A stretch of 64,000 bases of DNA from Rhodanobacter sp. AS-Z3 (GTDB taxonomy: Bacteria; Pseudomonadota; Gammaproteobacteria; Xanthomonadales; Rhodanobacteraceae). The stretch lies in NCBI RefSeq assembly GCF_029224025.1, contig NZ_CP119392.1, positions 457,001 to 521,000 of the forward strand. The letters run 5' to 3'. This document shows, in pieces, positions 43,264-54,834 of this stretch. The stretch's first letter is position 1. The number at the start of each line of letters is the position of its first letter. The notes beneath the pieces are model-generated. The model was not told where the DNA came from and did no database searches. It worked only from the letters and a program-made list of their open reading frames with translations. The translations under genes and the position numbers were made by a program.

Positions 43264-44328
43264 ATGCGCCTGCGCGATCTCGGCTTCCTGCTCGCCTTCT
43301 CCACCGCCCTGCTGCCGTGGGGTGCGCGGTCGCTTGGCCGAGCCGGCGTGCCGCTCGATCTGGCTACATGGTTTCCGCTGCTCTTCATTTTCGGCATCGT
43401 GCCGCTGATCGATGCACTGGTCGGACAGGACCGCAGCAACCGGCTCGATCCTGAAGAAGTCGGTCGGCTCGACCGGAATCGTTACTTCCGCACACTGACC
43501 GCGCTGGTCTTGCCGTTGTGGCTGGCCACATTGGCATGGTGCACCTGGCAATTCATCAGCTGGCCGTTGGGGCCGGTCGGCGCACTCGGCTGGATTCTCT
43601 CGACCGGGGTGATCGGCGGAACGCTGGCGATCAACCCGGCACACGAATTGATCCACAAATCGTCGCGGATCGAACCGCTGATCGGCGGCATCCTGCTATC
43701 AAGCGTGGGCTACCAGGGTTTCAAGGTGGAACATGTGCGCGGCCACCACCTGCACGTGGCCACGCCAGAGGATTCCTCCTCGGCACGACTCGGCGAATCG
43801 GTCTACGCGTTTGTGCCGCGCGCGCTGTGGCGCAACGTCCGCAATGCCTGGCGGCTGGAATCGGCACGGCTGCGCCAGCGCGGCAAATCCGTGTGGTCGA
43901 TGCATAACGAGATGGTGCACTGGACCCTGCTGTGGCTTGTGTTCATGGGAGTGGCGGCCACGTGGGGCGGCTTCCGCGGCTTGCTGTTCTTTCTGGCACA
44001 AGGCCTGGCCGCGGCAGCGACGCTGGAAGTGATCAATTACGTTGAGCATTACGGTCTGTCACGCCGCGAGATATCACCCGGCCGTTATGAGCGCGTCACT
44101 CACCTGCATTCGTGGAACTCGTCGCAACGCTACACAAACTGGTTGCTGTTCAATCTGCAGCGCCATTCGGATCACCATGAAACCGCGCGGCGGCGCTATC
44201 AATCCCTGTTGCACCATGAAGACAGTCCGCAATTGCCGGCCGGCTACGCCAGCATGTTCGTGCTGGCGCTACTGCCACCGCTGTGGCGTCGGGTGATGGA
44301 CCCGCGAGTACGCGCAGCGGCGCAGTAA
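43264..44328 (+). CDS. AlkB-like integral-membrane di-iron monooxygenase
   Basis: 354-residue membrane protein of the alkane hydroxylase/desaturase superfamily. Histidine boxes: HELIHK (His127), HVRGHHLH (His157, 161, 162), NYVEHYGL (His262) and RHSDHH (His301, 304, 305). NYVEHYGL and LQRHSDHH are the AlkB-specific forms. Helices include FPLLFIFGIVPLIDALVG and GWILSTGVIGGTLAI. It is shorter than typical AlkB (about 400), and no rubredoxin gene is adjacent. The substrate may be an n-alkane or another hydrocarbon chain. Convergent with mnmE (1 bp). Confidence 0.85.
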   Translation: MRLRDLGFLLAFSTALLPWGARSLGRAGVPLDLATWFPLLFIFGIVPLIDALVGQDRSNRLDPEEVGRLDRNRYFRTLTALVLPLWLATLAWCTWQFISWPLGPVGALGWILSTGVIGGTLAINPAHELIHKSSRIEPLIGGILLSSVGYQGFKVEHVRGHHLHVATPEDSSSARLGESVYAFVPRALWRNVRNAWRLESARLRQRGKSVWSMHNEMVHWTLLWLVFMGVAATWGGFRGLLFFLAQGLAAAATLEVINYVEHYGLSRREISPGRYERVTHLHSWNSSQRYTNWLLFNLQRHSDHHETARRRYQSLLHHEDSPQLPAGYASMFVLALLPPLWRRVMDPRVRAAAQ

Positions 44329-44329
44329 C

Positions 44330-45676
44330 TCACTTGCCAATGCAGAACGAACTGAAGATCGCGCCAAGCAGATCGTCGCTGCTGTAGCTGCCGGTGATTT
44401 CACCGAGAACGTGTTGGGCTTGGCGCAGTTCTTCGGCGGCCAGTTCGCCGGCACGACTGCTGTCGAGAATGTGCGCGGTTTGATCGAGATGTGTGGCTAC
44501 GTGCTGCAACGCCAGCACATGACGCCGGCGCGCACTGAAGGCGCCTTCGCCGCTGCCCGCGCCGGCCAGCAACTTCAGGTGCTCACGCAAGCTATCGAGG
44601 CCTTCGCCGGTTTTCGCCGAAACCCACAGCCAGTGCATGCCATCGCACTGATCGTGCCGTGGCCGCAGCTGGTCGATGTCGATCTTGTTGATCAGTACTA
44701 CCCGTTCAACGCCGGCCGGCACGTTATCGAAAAACGCCAGGTCGGCGGCATAGCCGGCGTGGGTGGTGACCAGCAGGGCAACATCGGCACGCTGCAGTTC
44801 GCCGTGGGCGCGACGCACACCTTCGCGTTCCACCTCGTCGTCCGTTTCGCGCAGGCCGGCGGTGTCGGCCAGTTCAAGCGCGATGCCGTCGAGGCTCAGG
44901 CTTTCGCGCAACACATCGCGAGTGGTGCCGGCGATCGGCGTGACGATGGCACGGTCACTGCCAGACAGTGCATTGAGCAGGCTCGACTTGCCGGCGTTAG
45001 GCCGGCCCACGATGGCTACCTTGAGGCCATCGTTTAGACGCACGCCGCGTTGCGCCTCGCGCAGGAGTTCGGCCAACTCCGCATGCAGGCGTTCAAGTTG
45101 CGCCGTGATAGCTGGGTCGGCCAGGAAGTCGATTTCCTCTTCGGGAAAATCGATCGCAGCCTCGATGTGCACGCGCAAGGCGATCAGCTCATGCAGCAGC
45201 GCCTCAACTTTGCGCGAGAACACGCCTTCCATCGATTGCAGAGCCGCGCGCGCGCCCGCTTGCGAACGCGCGGCAATCAGATCGGCCACAGCTTCCGCCT
45301 GGGCCAGATCCAGCTTGCCGTTGAGAAATGCGCGCTCGGTGAATTCGCCGGGGCGGGCCAGTCGTGCGCCGAGTTCGCAGACGCGACGCAGCAACAGGTC
45401 CAGCAGCACCGCGCTGCCGTGGCCTTGCAGTTCCAGCACGTGTTCGCCGGTGTAGGAGGCTGGCGCGGGGAAGTGCAGCAACAGACCACGATCGATCAAC
45501 TCACCTTGCGCATTCCAAAACGCTGCGAAGTGCGCGTAGCGCGGCTGCGGTGCGCGGCCAAGCAGGGCCTGCGCGATCGCCGGCACGGCAGCCCCGGACA
45601 CGCGCAGTACGCCCACACCTGCGGCGCCTGGTGCGCTGGCGATCGCTGCAATGGTGTCGCTGCTGTGATCGCTCAT
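44330..45676 (-). CDS. mnmE: tRNA uridine-5-carboxymethylaminomethyl modification GTPase
   Basis: With MnmG, modifies the wobble U34 of certain tRNAs. 448 residues: N-terminal folate-binding domain (IAAIASAPGAAGVGVLRVSG), helical domain, and an inserted G domain with GRPNAGKSSLLNAL, GTTRD, DTAGLRETDDEVEREGVRRA and NKIDID. It ends FCIGK, containing the conserved C-terminal C-x-G-K. Transcribed after yidC in the leftward rpmH-rnpA-yidC-mnmE group. MnmG is not in this window. Confidence 0.97.
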   Translation of the reverse strand: MSDHSSDTIAAIASAPGAAGVGVLRVSGAAVPAIAQALLGRAPQPRYAHFAAFWNAQGELIDRGLLLHFPAPASYTGEHVLELQGHGSAVLLDLLLRRVCELGARLARPGEFTERAFLNGKLDLAQAEAVADLIAARSQAGARAALQSMEGVFSRKVEALLHELIALRVHIEAAIDFPEEEIDFLADPAITAQLERLHAELAELLREAQRGVRLNDGLKVAIVGRPNAGKSSLLNALSGSDRAIVTPIAGTTRDVLRESLSLDGIALELADTAGLRETDDEVEREGVRRAHGELQRADVALLVTTHAGYAADLAFFDNVPAGVERVVLINKIDIDQLRPRHDQCDGMHWLWVSAKTGEGLDSLREHLKLLAGAGSGEGAFSARRRHVLALQHVATHLDQTAHILDSSRAGELAAEELRQAQHVLGEITGSYSSDDLLGAIFSSFCIGK

Positions 45677-45697
45677 GATTCGCCGACTTGTGCGAAG

Positions 45698-45730
45698 TCA
45701 GCCGCGACGGTTGCCCGATCGCGGCTGACA
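45698..45730. repeat. Perfect 11-bp hairpin between yidC and mnmE
   Basis: GTCAGCCGCGA (45698-45708) pairs exactly with 45720-45730 around an 11-nt loop. No T-run follows on the leftward strand, so it may be a processing or stability element rather than a full terminator. Confidence 0.55.
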
Positions 45731-45749
45731 GGAAGACCGTGACGCGAAC

Positions 45750-47483
45750 TCAGGCAGCCTTGGGCGTGGCCACTTCTTCACGATCAATGTGATGGGTGAT
45801 CCACCACTGCTGACCCAGACCGACGATGCCGTTGACGGCGTAGTACAGGCACAAGCCGGCCGGGAAGAAGGCGAACATCACCGTGAACAGCAGCGGCATC
45901 ACCTTCATCATCTTGGCTTGGGTGGGATCCATGCCCGCCGCGACCGGATTCAGGATCTGTGTTCCCAGCATGACCGCCGCGTAGATGATTGGCAGGATGT
46001 AGAACGGATCGGGCGCGCTGAGGTCGGGAATCCACATGAACGGTGCGTGGCGCAGTTCCAGACTGTACTCGAGCACATAGAACAAGCCGTAAAACACCGG
46101 AAGGGTAATCAGCACCGGCAGGCAGCCGCCCATCGGGTTGACCTTCTCCTTCTTGTACAGCTCCATCATCGCGGTCTGCATTTTCTGCTTGTCGTCGCCG
46201 TAACGCTCCTTGAGCGCCTGGACACGCGGCTGCAGCTTGCGCATGCGGGCGCTGGAGCGGTACTGAATGGCGGTGAGCTTCCAGCTCAAACCCTTGATCA
46301 GCAACACCAGCAGGATGATGGCCACGCCCCAGTTCTTGGTGATGGCATGCAATTGCGACAGCACCCAGTGCATCGGCACGGCGATGATCTTGAACATGCC
46401 ATAGTCGATGGTCAGATCGAGGCCGGGCGCGATTGCGTCCATCGAGCCCTGCTTGTTCGGTCCGAGGTACAGACGCGACTGGCTGGTGACGGCCTGACCG
46501 GCCGCGACATTGAGGGTGGGCCCGACGGTACGGATCAGGAAACGCGGATGCGCACTGTCCGGGTTGATCGTATCGGTGAGGTAGTGCTCGGTCTGTCCCG
46601 CCGGTGGAATCCACGCGGCCACAAAGTACAAGCGCAACATCGCGGCCCAGCCACCCTTGATCTGAGCATTGAGCTGATCTTTGGGTTCGCCGAACTGCTT
46701 GAACGTTAGCTTCTCGAACTTCTCGCCGGTGAACCAGGCCGCGCCCTGAAAGCTGCGCGATTCCGGGTTGGTGTAGTTGGCCAGCCAGTTGCTCGGCTTC
46801 GGCGGCTGCACCCGCAAGAGTTGCTGGTAGGCATTGCCCTGCCAGGCCGTGGTGCCACCGTTATCGATACGCTGGCTGACGTCGATGACGTAGCTGCCGC
46901 GCTTGAACACGTAAGTCTTGGTGACCTTGAGGCCAGCGGCGTCTTGCCAGGTAAGGTCGACCTTCAGCTCATTCTGACCGTCTGCCAGCGTGTACGAGGT
47001 CTTGTCGCTGTGGAACAGCGCCAGATGGTTCGGCTGATCGGCCGCTGCCGTGTCGCTGCTGCTGACCAAACCGTTCTGGGCCACCGAGTAGTGCGCATCA
47101 TCGCTGGAAAGCAGTACGGTCGGCGGCGGATTCGGCGCCTTGCGTGTGCGTGGTGCGTTCGGATAGGCCAGCAAGTCCGCGTGCACCAGACTGCCGCCGC
47201 GGCTGTCCACGCTCAGCTTCAACACGTCGGTCTGCACCGTGATCAGCTGCGCCGGCGCAGCCGCTTCGGTGCTCACCGTGCCGACGGCGGGCGTCGCGGC
47301 ACCTGTGGCATTGCCTGCAGCGCCGGGAATGGCACCCGGCACGCTGGCATCGCTGGAAGGAACACTAGCCGTCGGTGCAACCGTCGACGGCGCTGCCGGT
47401 GCATAGTCTTTCTGCCAGGCCATGAACAGCAGGTAGGCCACAGCCAGCAGAGCGAACATGAGGAAGGTGCGCGTTTGATTCAT
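45750..47483 (-). CDS. yidC: Membrane protein insertase YidC
   Basis: 577-residue Oxa1/Alb3-type insertase for inner-membrane proteins, alone or with SecYEG. N-terminal helix TFLMFALLAVAYLLFMAWQ, a large periplasmic P1 domain (about 60-360), then the conserved core with IPMHWVLSQLHAITKNWGVA-like AVPMHWVLSQLHAI, KMQTAMMELYKKEKVNPMGG and GCLPVLITLPVFYGLFYVL. The Ala/Thr/Ser-rich spacer (residues about 30-70) is species-variable. Between rnpA and yidC there are only 64 bp and no yidD. Confidence 0.97.
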   Translation of the reverse strand: MNQTRTFLMFALLAVAYLLFMAWQKDYAPAAPSTVAPTASVPSSDASVPGAIPGAAGNATGAATPAVGTVSTEAAAPAQLITVQTDVLKLSVDSRGGSLVHADLLAYPNAPRTRKAPNPPPTVLLSSDDAHYSVAQNGLVSSSDTAAADQPNHLALFHSDKTSYTLADGQNELKVDLTWQDAAGLKVTKTYVFKRGSYVIDVSQRIDNGGTTAWQGNAYQQLLRVQPPKPSNWLANYTNPESRSFQGAAWFTGEKFEKLTFKQFGEPKDQLNAQIKGGWAAMLRLYFVAAWIPPAGQTEHYLTDTINPDSAHPRFLIRTVGPTLNVAAGQAVTSQSRLYLGPNKQGSMDAIAPGLDLTIDYGMFKIIAVPMHWVLSQLHAITKNWGVAIILLVLLIKGLSWKLTAIQYRSSARMRKLQPRVQALKERYGDDKQKMQTAMMELYKKEKVNPMGGCLPVLITLPVFYGLFYVLEYSLELRHAPFMWIPDLSAPDPFYILPIIYAAVMLGTQILNPVAAGMDPTQAKMMKVMPLLFTVMFAFFPAGLCLYYAVNGIVGLGQQWWITHHIDREEVATPKAA

Positions 47484-47547
47484 CGCGTAGCAGGTCCAGG
47501 TAACGCCACGACACGTGTCAACGCCGCGGAGACAGTAAGGAAAGAGG

Positions 47548-47952
47548 TCAACGCTCGATTGTGGTGGTCTGGCCGGCGCGCTTCAATGGTTCAGGTGCCG
47601 CGGCATGACTGGCCAGCAACTTTTTCCACAAACCATCGAGTTCGATGAGCAACTCGGCTCCCGGCACGCCGGCAGCCTGTTCGCGCGCCATCACCATCAT
47701 GTCGACTGCCGGCAGTTGATGACGCACGCGACGAAACGATTCGCGCAGCAGCCGCTTGATCCGGTTGCGCTCGACCGCCCGTTTCGAAACACGCTTGGAA
47801 ATCGCCAGACCGAGTCGGGCATGACCCAAATCGTTGTCACGAAAACGCAAATGAAAACAGCGGCCGCCTGCGCGTCCGCTGTTTGTCCGCAAGGCGGCGA
47901 AGTCACCCGGCCGTCGTAGCCGCGCATCGCGCGGCAACCCGGCAGTCAACAT
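47548..47952 (-). CDS. rnpA: Ribonuclease P protein component
   Basis: 134-residue protein subunit of RNase P (tRNA 5' maturation). The start LPRDARLRRPGDFAALRTNS and the RNA-binding RNR segment (RLGLAISKRVSKRAVERNRI, KRLLRESFR) are diagnostic. It begins 14 bp after rpmH. The C-terminal tail (SHAAAPEPLKRAGQTTTIER) is longer than in E. coli. Confidence 0.95.
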   Translation of the reverse strand: MLTAGLPRDARLRRPGDFAALRTNSGRAGGRCFHLRFRDNDLGHARLGLAISKRVSKRAVERNRIKRLLRESFRRVRHQLPAVDMMVMAREQAAGVPGAELLIELDGLWKKLLASHAAAPEPLKRAGQTTTIER

Positions 47953-47966
47953 GACGCCCGGCCCGA

Positions 47967-48101
47967 TTACGGGATGAGGCGCTTGCGGCCCTTGGCGCGA
48001 CGGGCGTTGAGAATCTTGCGACCGTCGGCGGTGGCCATACGGGCACGGAAACCGTGCGTGCGAGCGCGCTTGAGCTTGCTTGGCTGGAAGGTCCGCTTCA
48101 T
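47967..48101 (-). CDS. rpmH: 50S ribosomal protein L34
   Basis: 44-residue very basic ribosomal protein: [38 protein letters not shown], ending KRLIP. It has the family's exact length and the conserved rpmH-rnpA order next to dnaA. Divergent from dnaA across a 193-bp region with DnaA boxes. Confidence 0.98.
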   Translation of the reverse strand: MKRTFQPSKLKRARTHGFRARMATADGRKILNARRAKGRKRLIP

Positions 48102-48119
48102 GGCTTACTCCGAAGGGAA

Positions 48120-48232
48120 TGTGGATAAAAAGGTTGGAAAGTATGGCGGGCTTTTGCGGTCGCTGTCAAATGGTTGCAACTCGACTGCTGTGGACAGGCT
48201 TGTGGATATGTGGGCGGCCGGCCTGTGGATGA
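48120..48232. promoter_or_regulatory. DnaA-box cluster between rpmH and dnaA
   Basis: TGTGGATAA (48120-48128) is a perfect consensus DnaA box. TGTGGACAG (48189-48197), TGTGGATAT (48201-48209) and TGTGGATGA (48224-48232) differ at one or two positions. They all face the same way and precede the dnaA start by 63-175 bp, consistent with DnaA autoregulation or with one half of a bipartite origin. Confidence 0.8.
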
Positions 48233-48294
48233 GGCTGCTAGACTAGTCCATCACCCCGCGCAGCAGCGCTTCAAAGCAGTGGTTGATTTCATTC

Positions 48295-49629
48295 ATGAGT
48301 GATCTGTGGCGGCGCTGCCTTGAGCGCCTGGAGGGCGATCTGAGCGCCGAAGACCTGCACACCTGGCTGATGCCATTGCAGGCGCGTGAGGACACTCGGG
48401 GTTTGCAGTTGTTCGCACCGAACTCCTACACGCTTGAGACTGTTCGCGAGCGTTACCTGCCGCAGATCGAAGTCGTTGTGGCCCAGTTGGGCGGCAAGCC
48501 TTGCCCGGTCCGGCTGGAAGTTGGCTCGAGCGCGGCCCGTCCGGCTCCAGTGACCAAGCCAGCCGCCGCACCGGCCACCCGCCCTGCAGCCGCTGCGACG
48601 ACCCCGCATCATCACAACCTCGATCCGCACTACACCTTCGAAACCTTCGTCGAAGGCAAGTCCAACCAGCTGGGCAAGGCGGCGGCGATCCAGGTGGCGA
48701 CCAACCCTGGCCGCGCCTACAACCCGCTGCTGCTGTACGGCGGCACCGGCTTGGGCAAAACCCATTTGATGCACGCGGCGGGCAATCTGATGCGCGAGCG
48801 CAACCCCGACTTCAAGGTGCTTTACCTGCGCTCGGAACAGTTCGTCGGTTCGATGATCGAAGCGCTGCGCGCCAAGAGCATGGATGAGTTCAAGCGGAAG
48901 TTCCGCTCGGTGGATGCGTTGCTGATCGACGATATTCAGTTCTTCGCCGGCAAGGACACCACTCAGGAAGAGTTTTTCCATACTTTCAATGCCTTGTTCG
49001 AGTCGAAGCAGCAAATCATCCTGACCTGCGACCGCTATCCAAAGGAAGTGGACAAGCTTGAGCCGCGGCTCAAGTCTCGACTGGGCTGGGGTCTTTCGGT
49101 GGCTATCGAGCCGCCGGACTTCGAGACACGGGCGGCGATCCTGCTGGCCAAGGCTCACGAAAAGGGCGTGGGCGTGGACGAAAGTGTCGCCATGCTGCTG
49201 GCCAAGCGCATCCGTTCCAACGTGCGGGATCTCGAGGGTGCGTTGAACACGCTGGCTGCCCGCGCGAACTTCTATGGCAAACCCATCACCACCGAATTTG
49301 CCGAGGAAACCCTGCGCGACCTGCTGGCTACCCATGCCCAGGCAGTGACCATCCCGAACATTCAGAAGATCACTGCCGAGTATTTCAACGTTCGGCTGCA
49401 GGACTTGCTGTCGAAACGCCGGGTGCGTTCGCTGGCTCGGCCGCGGCAGATCGCGATGACGCTGTCGAAAGAACTGACCGAACACAGCCTGCCGGAAATC
49501 GGTGAAGCGTTCGGTGGTCGCGACCACACCACCGTGATGCATGCCTGCAAGACGATCCGCAAGTTCATCGAAACCGACCCGCGGATACGTCAGGATTGGG
49601 AACAATTGATCCGGACGCTGACCGGTTGA
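48295..49629 (+). CDS. dnaA: Chromosomal replication initiator DnaA
   Basis: 444-residue AAA+ initiator that binds DnaA boxes and opens oriC. Domain I ([20 protein letters not shown], continuing WLMPLQ), an Ala/Pro linker (about 80-110), domain III with [38 protein letters not shown] and sensor [11 protein letters not shown], and domain IV with [18 protein letters not shown] 48295 gives the conserved MSDLW start. Confidence 0.98.
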   Translation: MSDLWRRCLERLEGDLSAEDLHTWLMPLQAREDTRGLQLFAPNSYTLETVRERYLPQIEVVVAQLGGKPCPVRLEVGSSAARPAPVTKPAAAPATRPAAAATTPHHHNLDPHYTFETFVEGKSNQLGKAAAIQVATNPGRAYNPLLLYGGTGLGKTHLMHAAGNLMRERNPDFKVLYLRSEQFVGSMIEALRAKSMDEFKRKFRSVDALLIDDIQFFAGKDTTQEEFFHTFNALFESKQQIILTCDRYPKEVDKLEPRLKSRLGWGLSVAIEPPDFETRAAILLAKAHEKGVGVDESVAMLLAKRIRSNVRDLEGALNTLAARANFYGKPITTEFAEETLRDLLATHAQAVTIPNIQKITAEYFNVRLQDLLSKRRVRSLARPRQIAMTLSKELTEHSLPEIGEAFGGRDHTTVMHACKTIRKFIETDPRIRQDWEQLIRTLTG

Positions 49630-49873
49630 TCCAAACAGGCGCAAAGTTATGGATAAATGGGCGTGCAGGCTGTGGATAATAGGTGGATGAATTGACCGCT
49701 GAAGTTATCCACATTTCACACACCGGTAACCCGCGTTTCAGAGCACAGCTTAAAAATCAAGTAAAGCGTTGATTCAATTGTGCTTTTCTCATTTTTTGAG
49801 TTATGCACAGCGCCTACAACAACTACTAAACTTCTTTTAAAGACAGAACAGCAGGTATAGGGGAAGCATCGCC
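49630..49873. other. oriC: Probable oriC in the dnaA-dnaN gap
   Basis: 244 bp holding DnaA boxes TATGGATAA (49648-49656, one mismatch), TGTGGATAA (49671-49679, perfect), TTATCCACA (49705-49713, perfect, opposite orientation) and TTATGCACA (49801-49809, one mismatch). An AT-rich stretch at about 49748-49805 (TTAAAAATCAAGTAAAG, CTTTTCTCATTTTTTGAG) could be the unwinding element. The dnaA-dnaN location is the usual one in Xanthomonas and Pseudomonas relatives. The dnaN ribosome-binding site GGGGAAG lies at the end. Confidence 0.85.
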
Positions 49874-50974
49874 ATGCAATTCAGCATCCAAAGAGAAGCC
49901 TTGCTCAAGCCGCTGCAACAGGTTGTCGGCGTCGTTGAACGTCGGCAGACGTTGCCTGTTTTGGCCAACCTGCTGGTCAAGGTCGGCGACAACAAAGTTT
50001 CGCTGACCGGCACCGATCTTGAAGTTGAGATGGTTGCAACCACTGATGCTGAAAAACTGGTGGATGGTGAAATAACCATCCCGGCTCGGAAACTGTTCGA
50101 CATTGTGCGCGCGCTTCCGGACGGAGCTCGGATCGACTTGAAGTTGAACGGTGACCGCGTTGCCCTGAGTGCCGGACGCAGTCGCTTCACGCTGACGACG
50201 TTGCCAGCCAGTGAATTTCCAACGGTGGATGAAATCGAGCTGGTCGAAAAGGTCAGCCTGCCGGAAGAGGTTCTGCGGGACTTGATGGAACGCACAGCGT
50301 TTGCGATGGCCAACCAGGACGTGCGCTATTACCTCAATGGCATGTTGCTCGATCTGCAGGAACACACCTTGCGCTGCGTGGCAACCGATGGCCACCGTCT
50401 GGCAATGAAGGAGACTGAACTGCAAAGCTCGGTAAGCACCCGACGTCAGATCATCATTCCCCGCAAGGGCGTGAACGAGCTGGTGGGTTTGCTGGAATCG
50501 GGCGACGGCCTGGTCGAACTGGAGTTTGGTCGCAACCACCTGCGAGTTCGACGTGGCGAAGTGGTGTTCACCTCGAAGCTGATCGACGGTCGTTTCCCGG
50601 ATTACGAGGCGGTGATTCCGTTGGGTGCCGACAAGACCGCAACGTTGGACCGCGAAGTTCTGCGTGGTGCCTTGCAGCGAGCAGCGATTCTCTCCAATGA
50701 AAAGTACCGCGGTGTAAGGCTCGAATTGTCGCCTGGCAAGTTGCGGATCATTGCGCACAACCCTGAGCAGGAAGAGGCGGTCGAGGAAGTCGAGGCGGAG
50801 ACGCATGTCTCGGACTTGGCAGTCGGTTTCAATGTGGGCTATCTGCTCGATGCGCTGGCGGCACTGCGCGGTGACCAGGCTCGTTTGAGTTTGCGTGACG
50901 CGCAGTCCAGCTGCCTGGTGCAGGAGCACGACAACGAACATGCGCGCCACGTGATCATGCCTTTGCGGCTCTGA
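49874..50974 (+). CDS. dnaN: DNA polymerase III beta subunit (sliding clamp)
   Basis: 366-residue ring-forming processivity clamp: MQFSIQREALLKPLQQVVGV, then three clamp domains. Conserved segments include FPTVDEIELVEKVSLPEEVL, MANQDVRYYLNGMLLDLQEH, VATDGHRLAMKE and the C-terminal HVIMPLRL, which lies near the partner-binding groove. Normal length. Confidence 0.98.
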   Translation: MQFSIQREALLKPLQQVVGVVERRQTLPVLANLLVKVGDNKVSLTGTDLEVEMVATTDAEKLVDGEITIPARKLFDIVRALPDGARIDLKLNGDRVALSAGRSRFTLTTLPASEFPTVDEIELVEKVSLPEEVLRDLMERTAFAMANQDVRYYLNGMLLDLQEHTLRCVATDGHRLAMKETELQSSVSTRRQIIIPRKGVNELVGLLESGDGLVELEFGRNHLRVRRGEVVFTSKLIDGRFPDYEAVIPLGADKTATLDREVLRGALQRAAILSNEKYRGVRLELSPGKLRIIAHNPEQEEAVEEVEAETHVSDLAVGFNVGYLLDALAALRGDQARLSLRDAQSSCLVQEHDNEHARHVIMPLRL

Positions 50975-51017
50975 CTTCCTGCGCATGGCTTTCGCGGTTA
51001 TCGGTAAAAAACTGAAG

Positions 51018-51046
51018 CGCCGGAGTTTCCATCAGGAGCTCCGGCG
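51018..51046 (+). repeat. Hairpin between dnaN and recF
   Basis: CGCCGGAG (51018-51025) pairs with CTCCGGCG (51039-51046) around a 13-nt loop; TTCCTGTTTGT follows, so it is a weak terminator at best. It lies 25 bp before the recF start and could reduce read-through from dnaN. Confidence 0.5.
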
Positions 51047-51070
51047 TTCCTGTTTGTGGGCTGATCGCGC

Positions 51071-52150
51071 ATGAACATCGAGCAATTACGCATCGCGGGG
51101 CTGCGTTGCTTCGAGGAAGTGGCCATTGAATTGGACCCTGGCATGAACCTCTTCACCGGAGCCAACGGCGCCGGCAAGACCAGTGTGCTGGAGGCCGTGT
51201 TCCTGTTGTCTCACGGACGTTCCTTTCGTAGCGGTGCCAAAGATGCGCTTGCGCGCCGAGGGTGCTCCGCGCTTTCCGTGTTTGCAGAGTTGCGGCGCGG
51301 GGATGGGCGCAGTGTGCGTTCGGGCTTGGGCCGAAGCGGGTCGCGATGGGAAGCACGGATTGACGGAGCGACGGTACCGCTCGGTCAACTGGTGCAGGAA
51401 TGTGCGGTGGTTTGTTTTGACCCAGGGTCGCATGCTCTGATTTCGGGTGGCGCAGAGGAACGCCGGCGTTACCTCGATTGGGGTGTGTTCCACGTGGAAC
51501 AGGATTTCCTCACCTGTTGGCGTCGGTATCAACGAGCATTGAAGCAACGCAACAGTTTGCTGCGCACAACCCCGGTAACCGCAGACGCCCTATATGCGCC
51601 CTGGGAGGTAGAGTTGGCGCAGACTGCCCAGCAAATTGACAACCTGCGGGAAGCCTACCTCGGGCTGCTGCGACCGCTGCTCGTGCAGAGCACAAGCGCC
51701 TTGTTGGGCGAGTTGGGCGGCATGGAGCTGCGTTATCGACGCGGCTGGATGGACCACGTCGACTTGGCGGACCAGCTTCGCGAGCAACGAGCCAGAGACG
51801 TCGGCAGAGGGCACACGACCGCTGGTGCGCATCGTGCAGACTGGACTCTCGCTTTCGAATGCGCGCCTCTGCGTGAGCACCTTTCCCGCGGCCAGGGGAA
51901 GTTGGCCGCGCTCGCCTGCATGCTGGCGCAGGCCCAGCTATATGCTGCGCATCATGGCGAGTGGCCAATCGTCTGCCTCGATGATCTGGCTTCGGAACTG
52001 GATCAAGCTCATCAGCGCTCAGTAATCGCGCAACTGACGGAAGCCAAGGCACAGATTTTGTTGACCGGGACAGAATCGCCGCTCGCGATGGAGGGCATCC
52101 CTGCGCGTATGTTCCACGTGGAACAAGGGCAACTGTCCCGCCTGCTATAA
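51071..52150 (+). CDS. recF: Recombination mediator RecF
   Basis: SMC-like ATPase of 359 residues that loads RecA at gaps with RecOR. Walker A GANGAGKTSVLEAVF, VVCFDPGSHALISGGAEERR, the signature-like LSRGQGKLAALACML and Walker B IVCLDDLASELD are intact. Unusually, its coding sequence carries two parS palindromes (51486 and 52110), both reading FHVEQ in protein. Confidence 0.96.
   Translation: MNIEQLRIAGLRCFEEVAIELDPGMNLFTGANGAGKTSVLEAVFLLSHGRSFRSGAKDALARRGCSALSVFAELRRGDGRSVRSGLGRSGSRWEARIDGATVPLGQLVQECAVVCFDPGSHALISGGAEERRRYLDWGVFHVEQDFLTCWRRYQRALKQRNSLLRTTPVTADALYAPWEVELAQTAQQIDNLREAYLGLLRPLLVQSTSALLGELGGMELRYRRGWMDHVDLADQLREQRARDVGRGHTTAGAHRADWTLAFECAPLREHLSRGQGKLAALACMLAQAQLYAAHHGEWPIVCLDDLASELDQAHQRSVIAQLTEAKAQILLTGTESPLAMEGIPARMFHVEQGQLSRLL
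51486..51501. promoter_or_regulatory. parS site 1 (inside recF)
   Basis: TGTTCCACGTGGAACA is a perfect 16-bp palindrome of the widely conserved ParB-binding parS type (the Bacillus consensus is TGTTTCACGTGAAACA). It encodes VFHVEQ within RecF. ParB is encoded in this window (8969-9838). Confidence 0.93.
52110..52125. promoter_or_regulatory. parS site 2 (inside the recF 3' end)
   Basis: A second copy of the same 16-bp palindrome, TGTTCCACGTGGAACA, 624 bp from the first and just before the recF stop, encoding MFHVEQ. Two identical copies in an origin-proximal position make chance occurrence very unlikely. Confidence 0.93.
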
Positions 52151-52221
52151 TCGAAGGGTTACATCACTCACAGATTGCATAACCCTGTCCAACCCATCAC
52201 GGTGCCGTGTCGGGCGGGTAA

Positions 52222-54678
<2,457 letters not shown>

Positions 54679-54834
54679 CCATTCGCGTGAGTACGCAAGC
54701 TTCAAGGCTAAGTGACTGATTTCCAAGAGCCTTTAATGCGGCACCGCAACTTGTTATTGCGTGCCGTGTAGAGGTACTCTCCGTGATTCCCCCGCGTCAT
54801 TCGTTGCCGACGCGCACACAGATCGAGGACCACC

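Noticed and set aside
54735..54770. Hairpin after gyrB as a small RNA or terminator
   Set aside because: The stem has a bulge and no T-run; too weak to list as a terminator or RNA gene.
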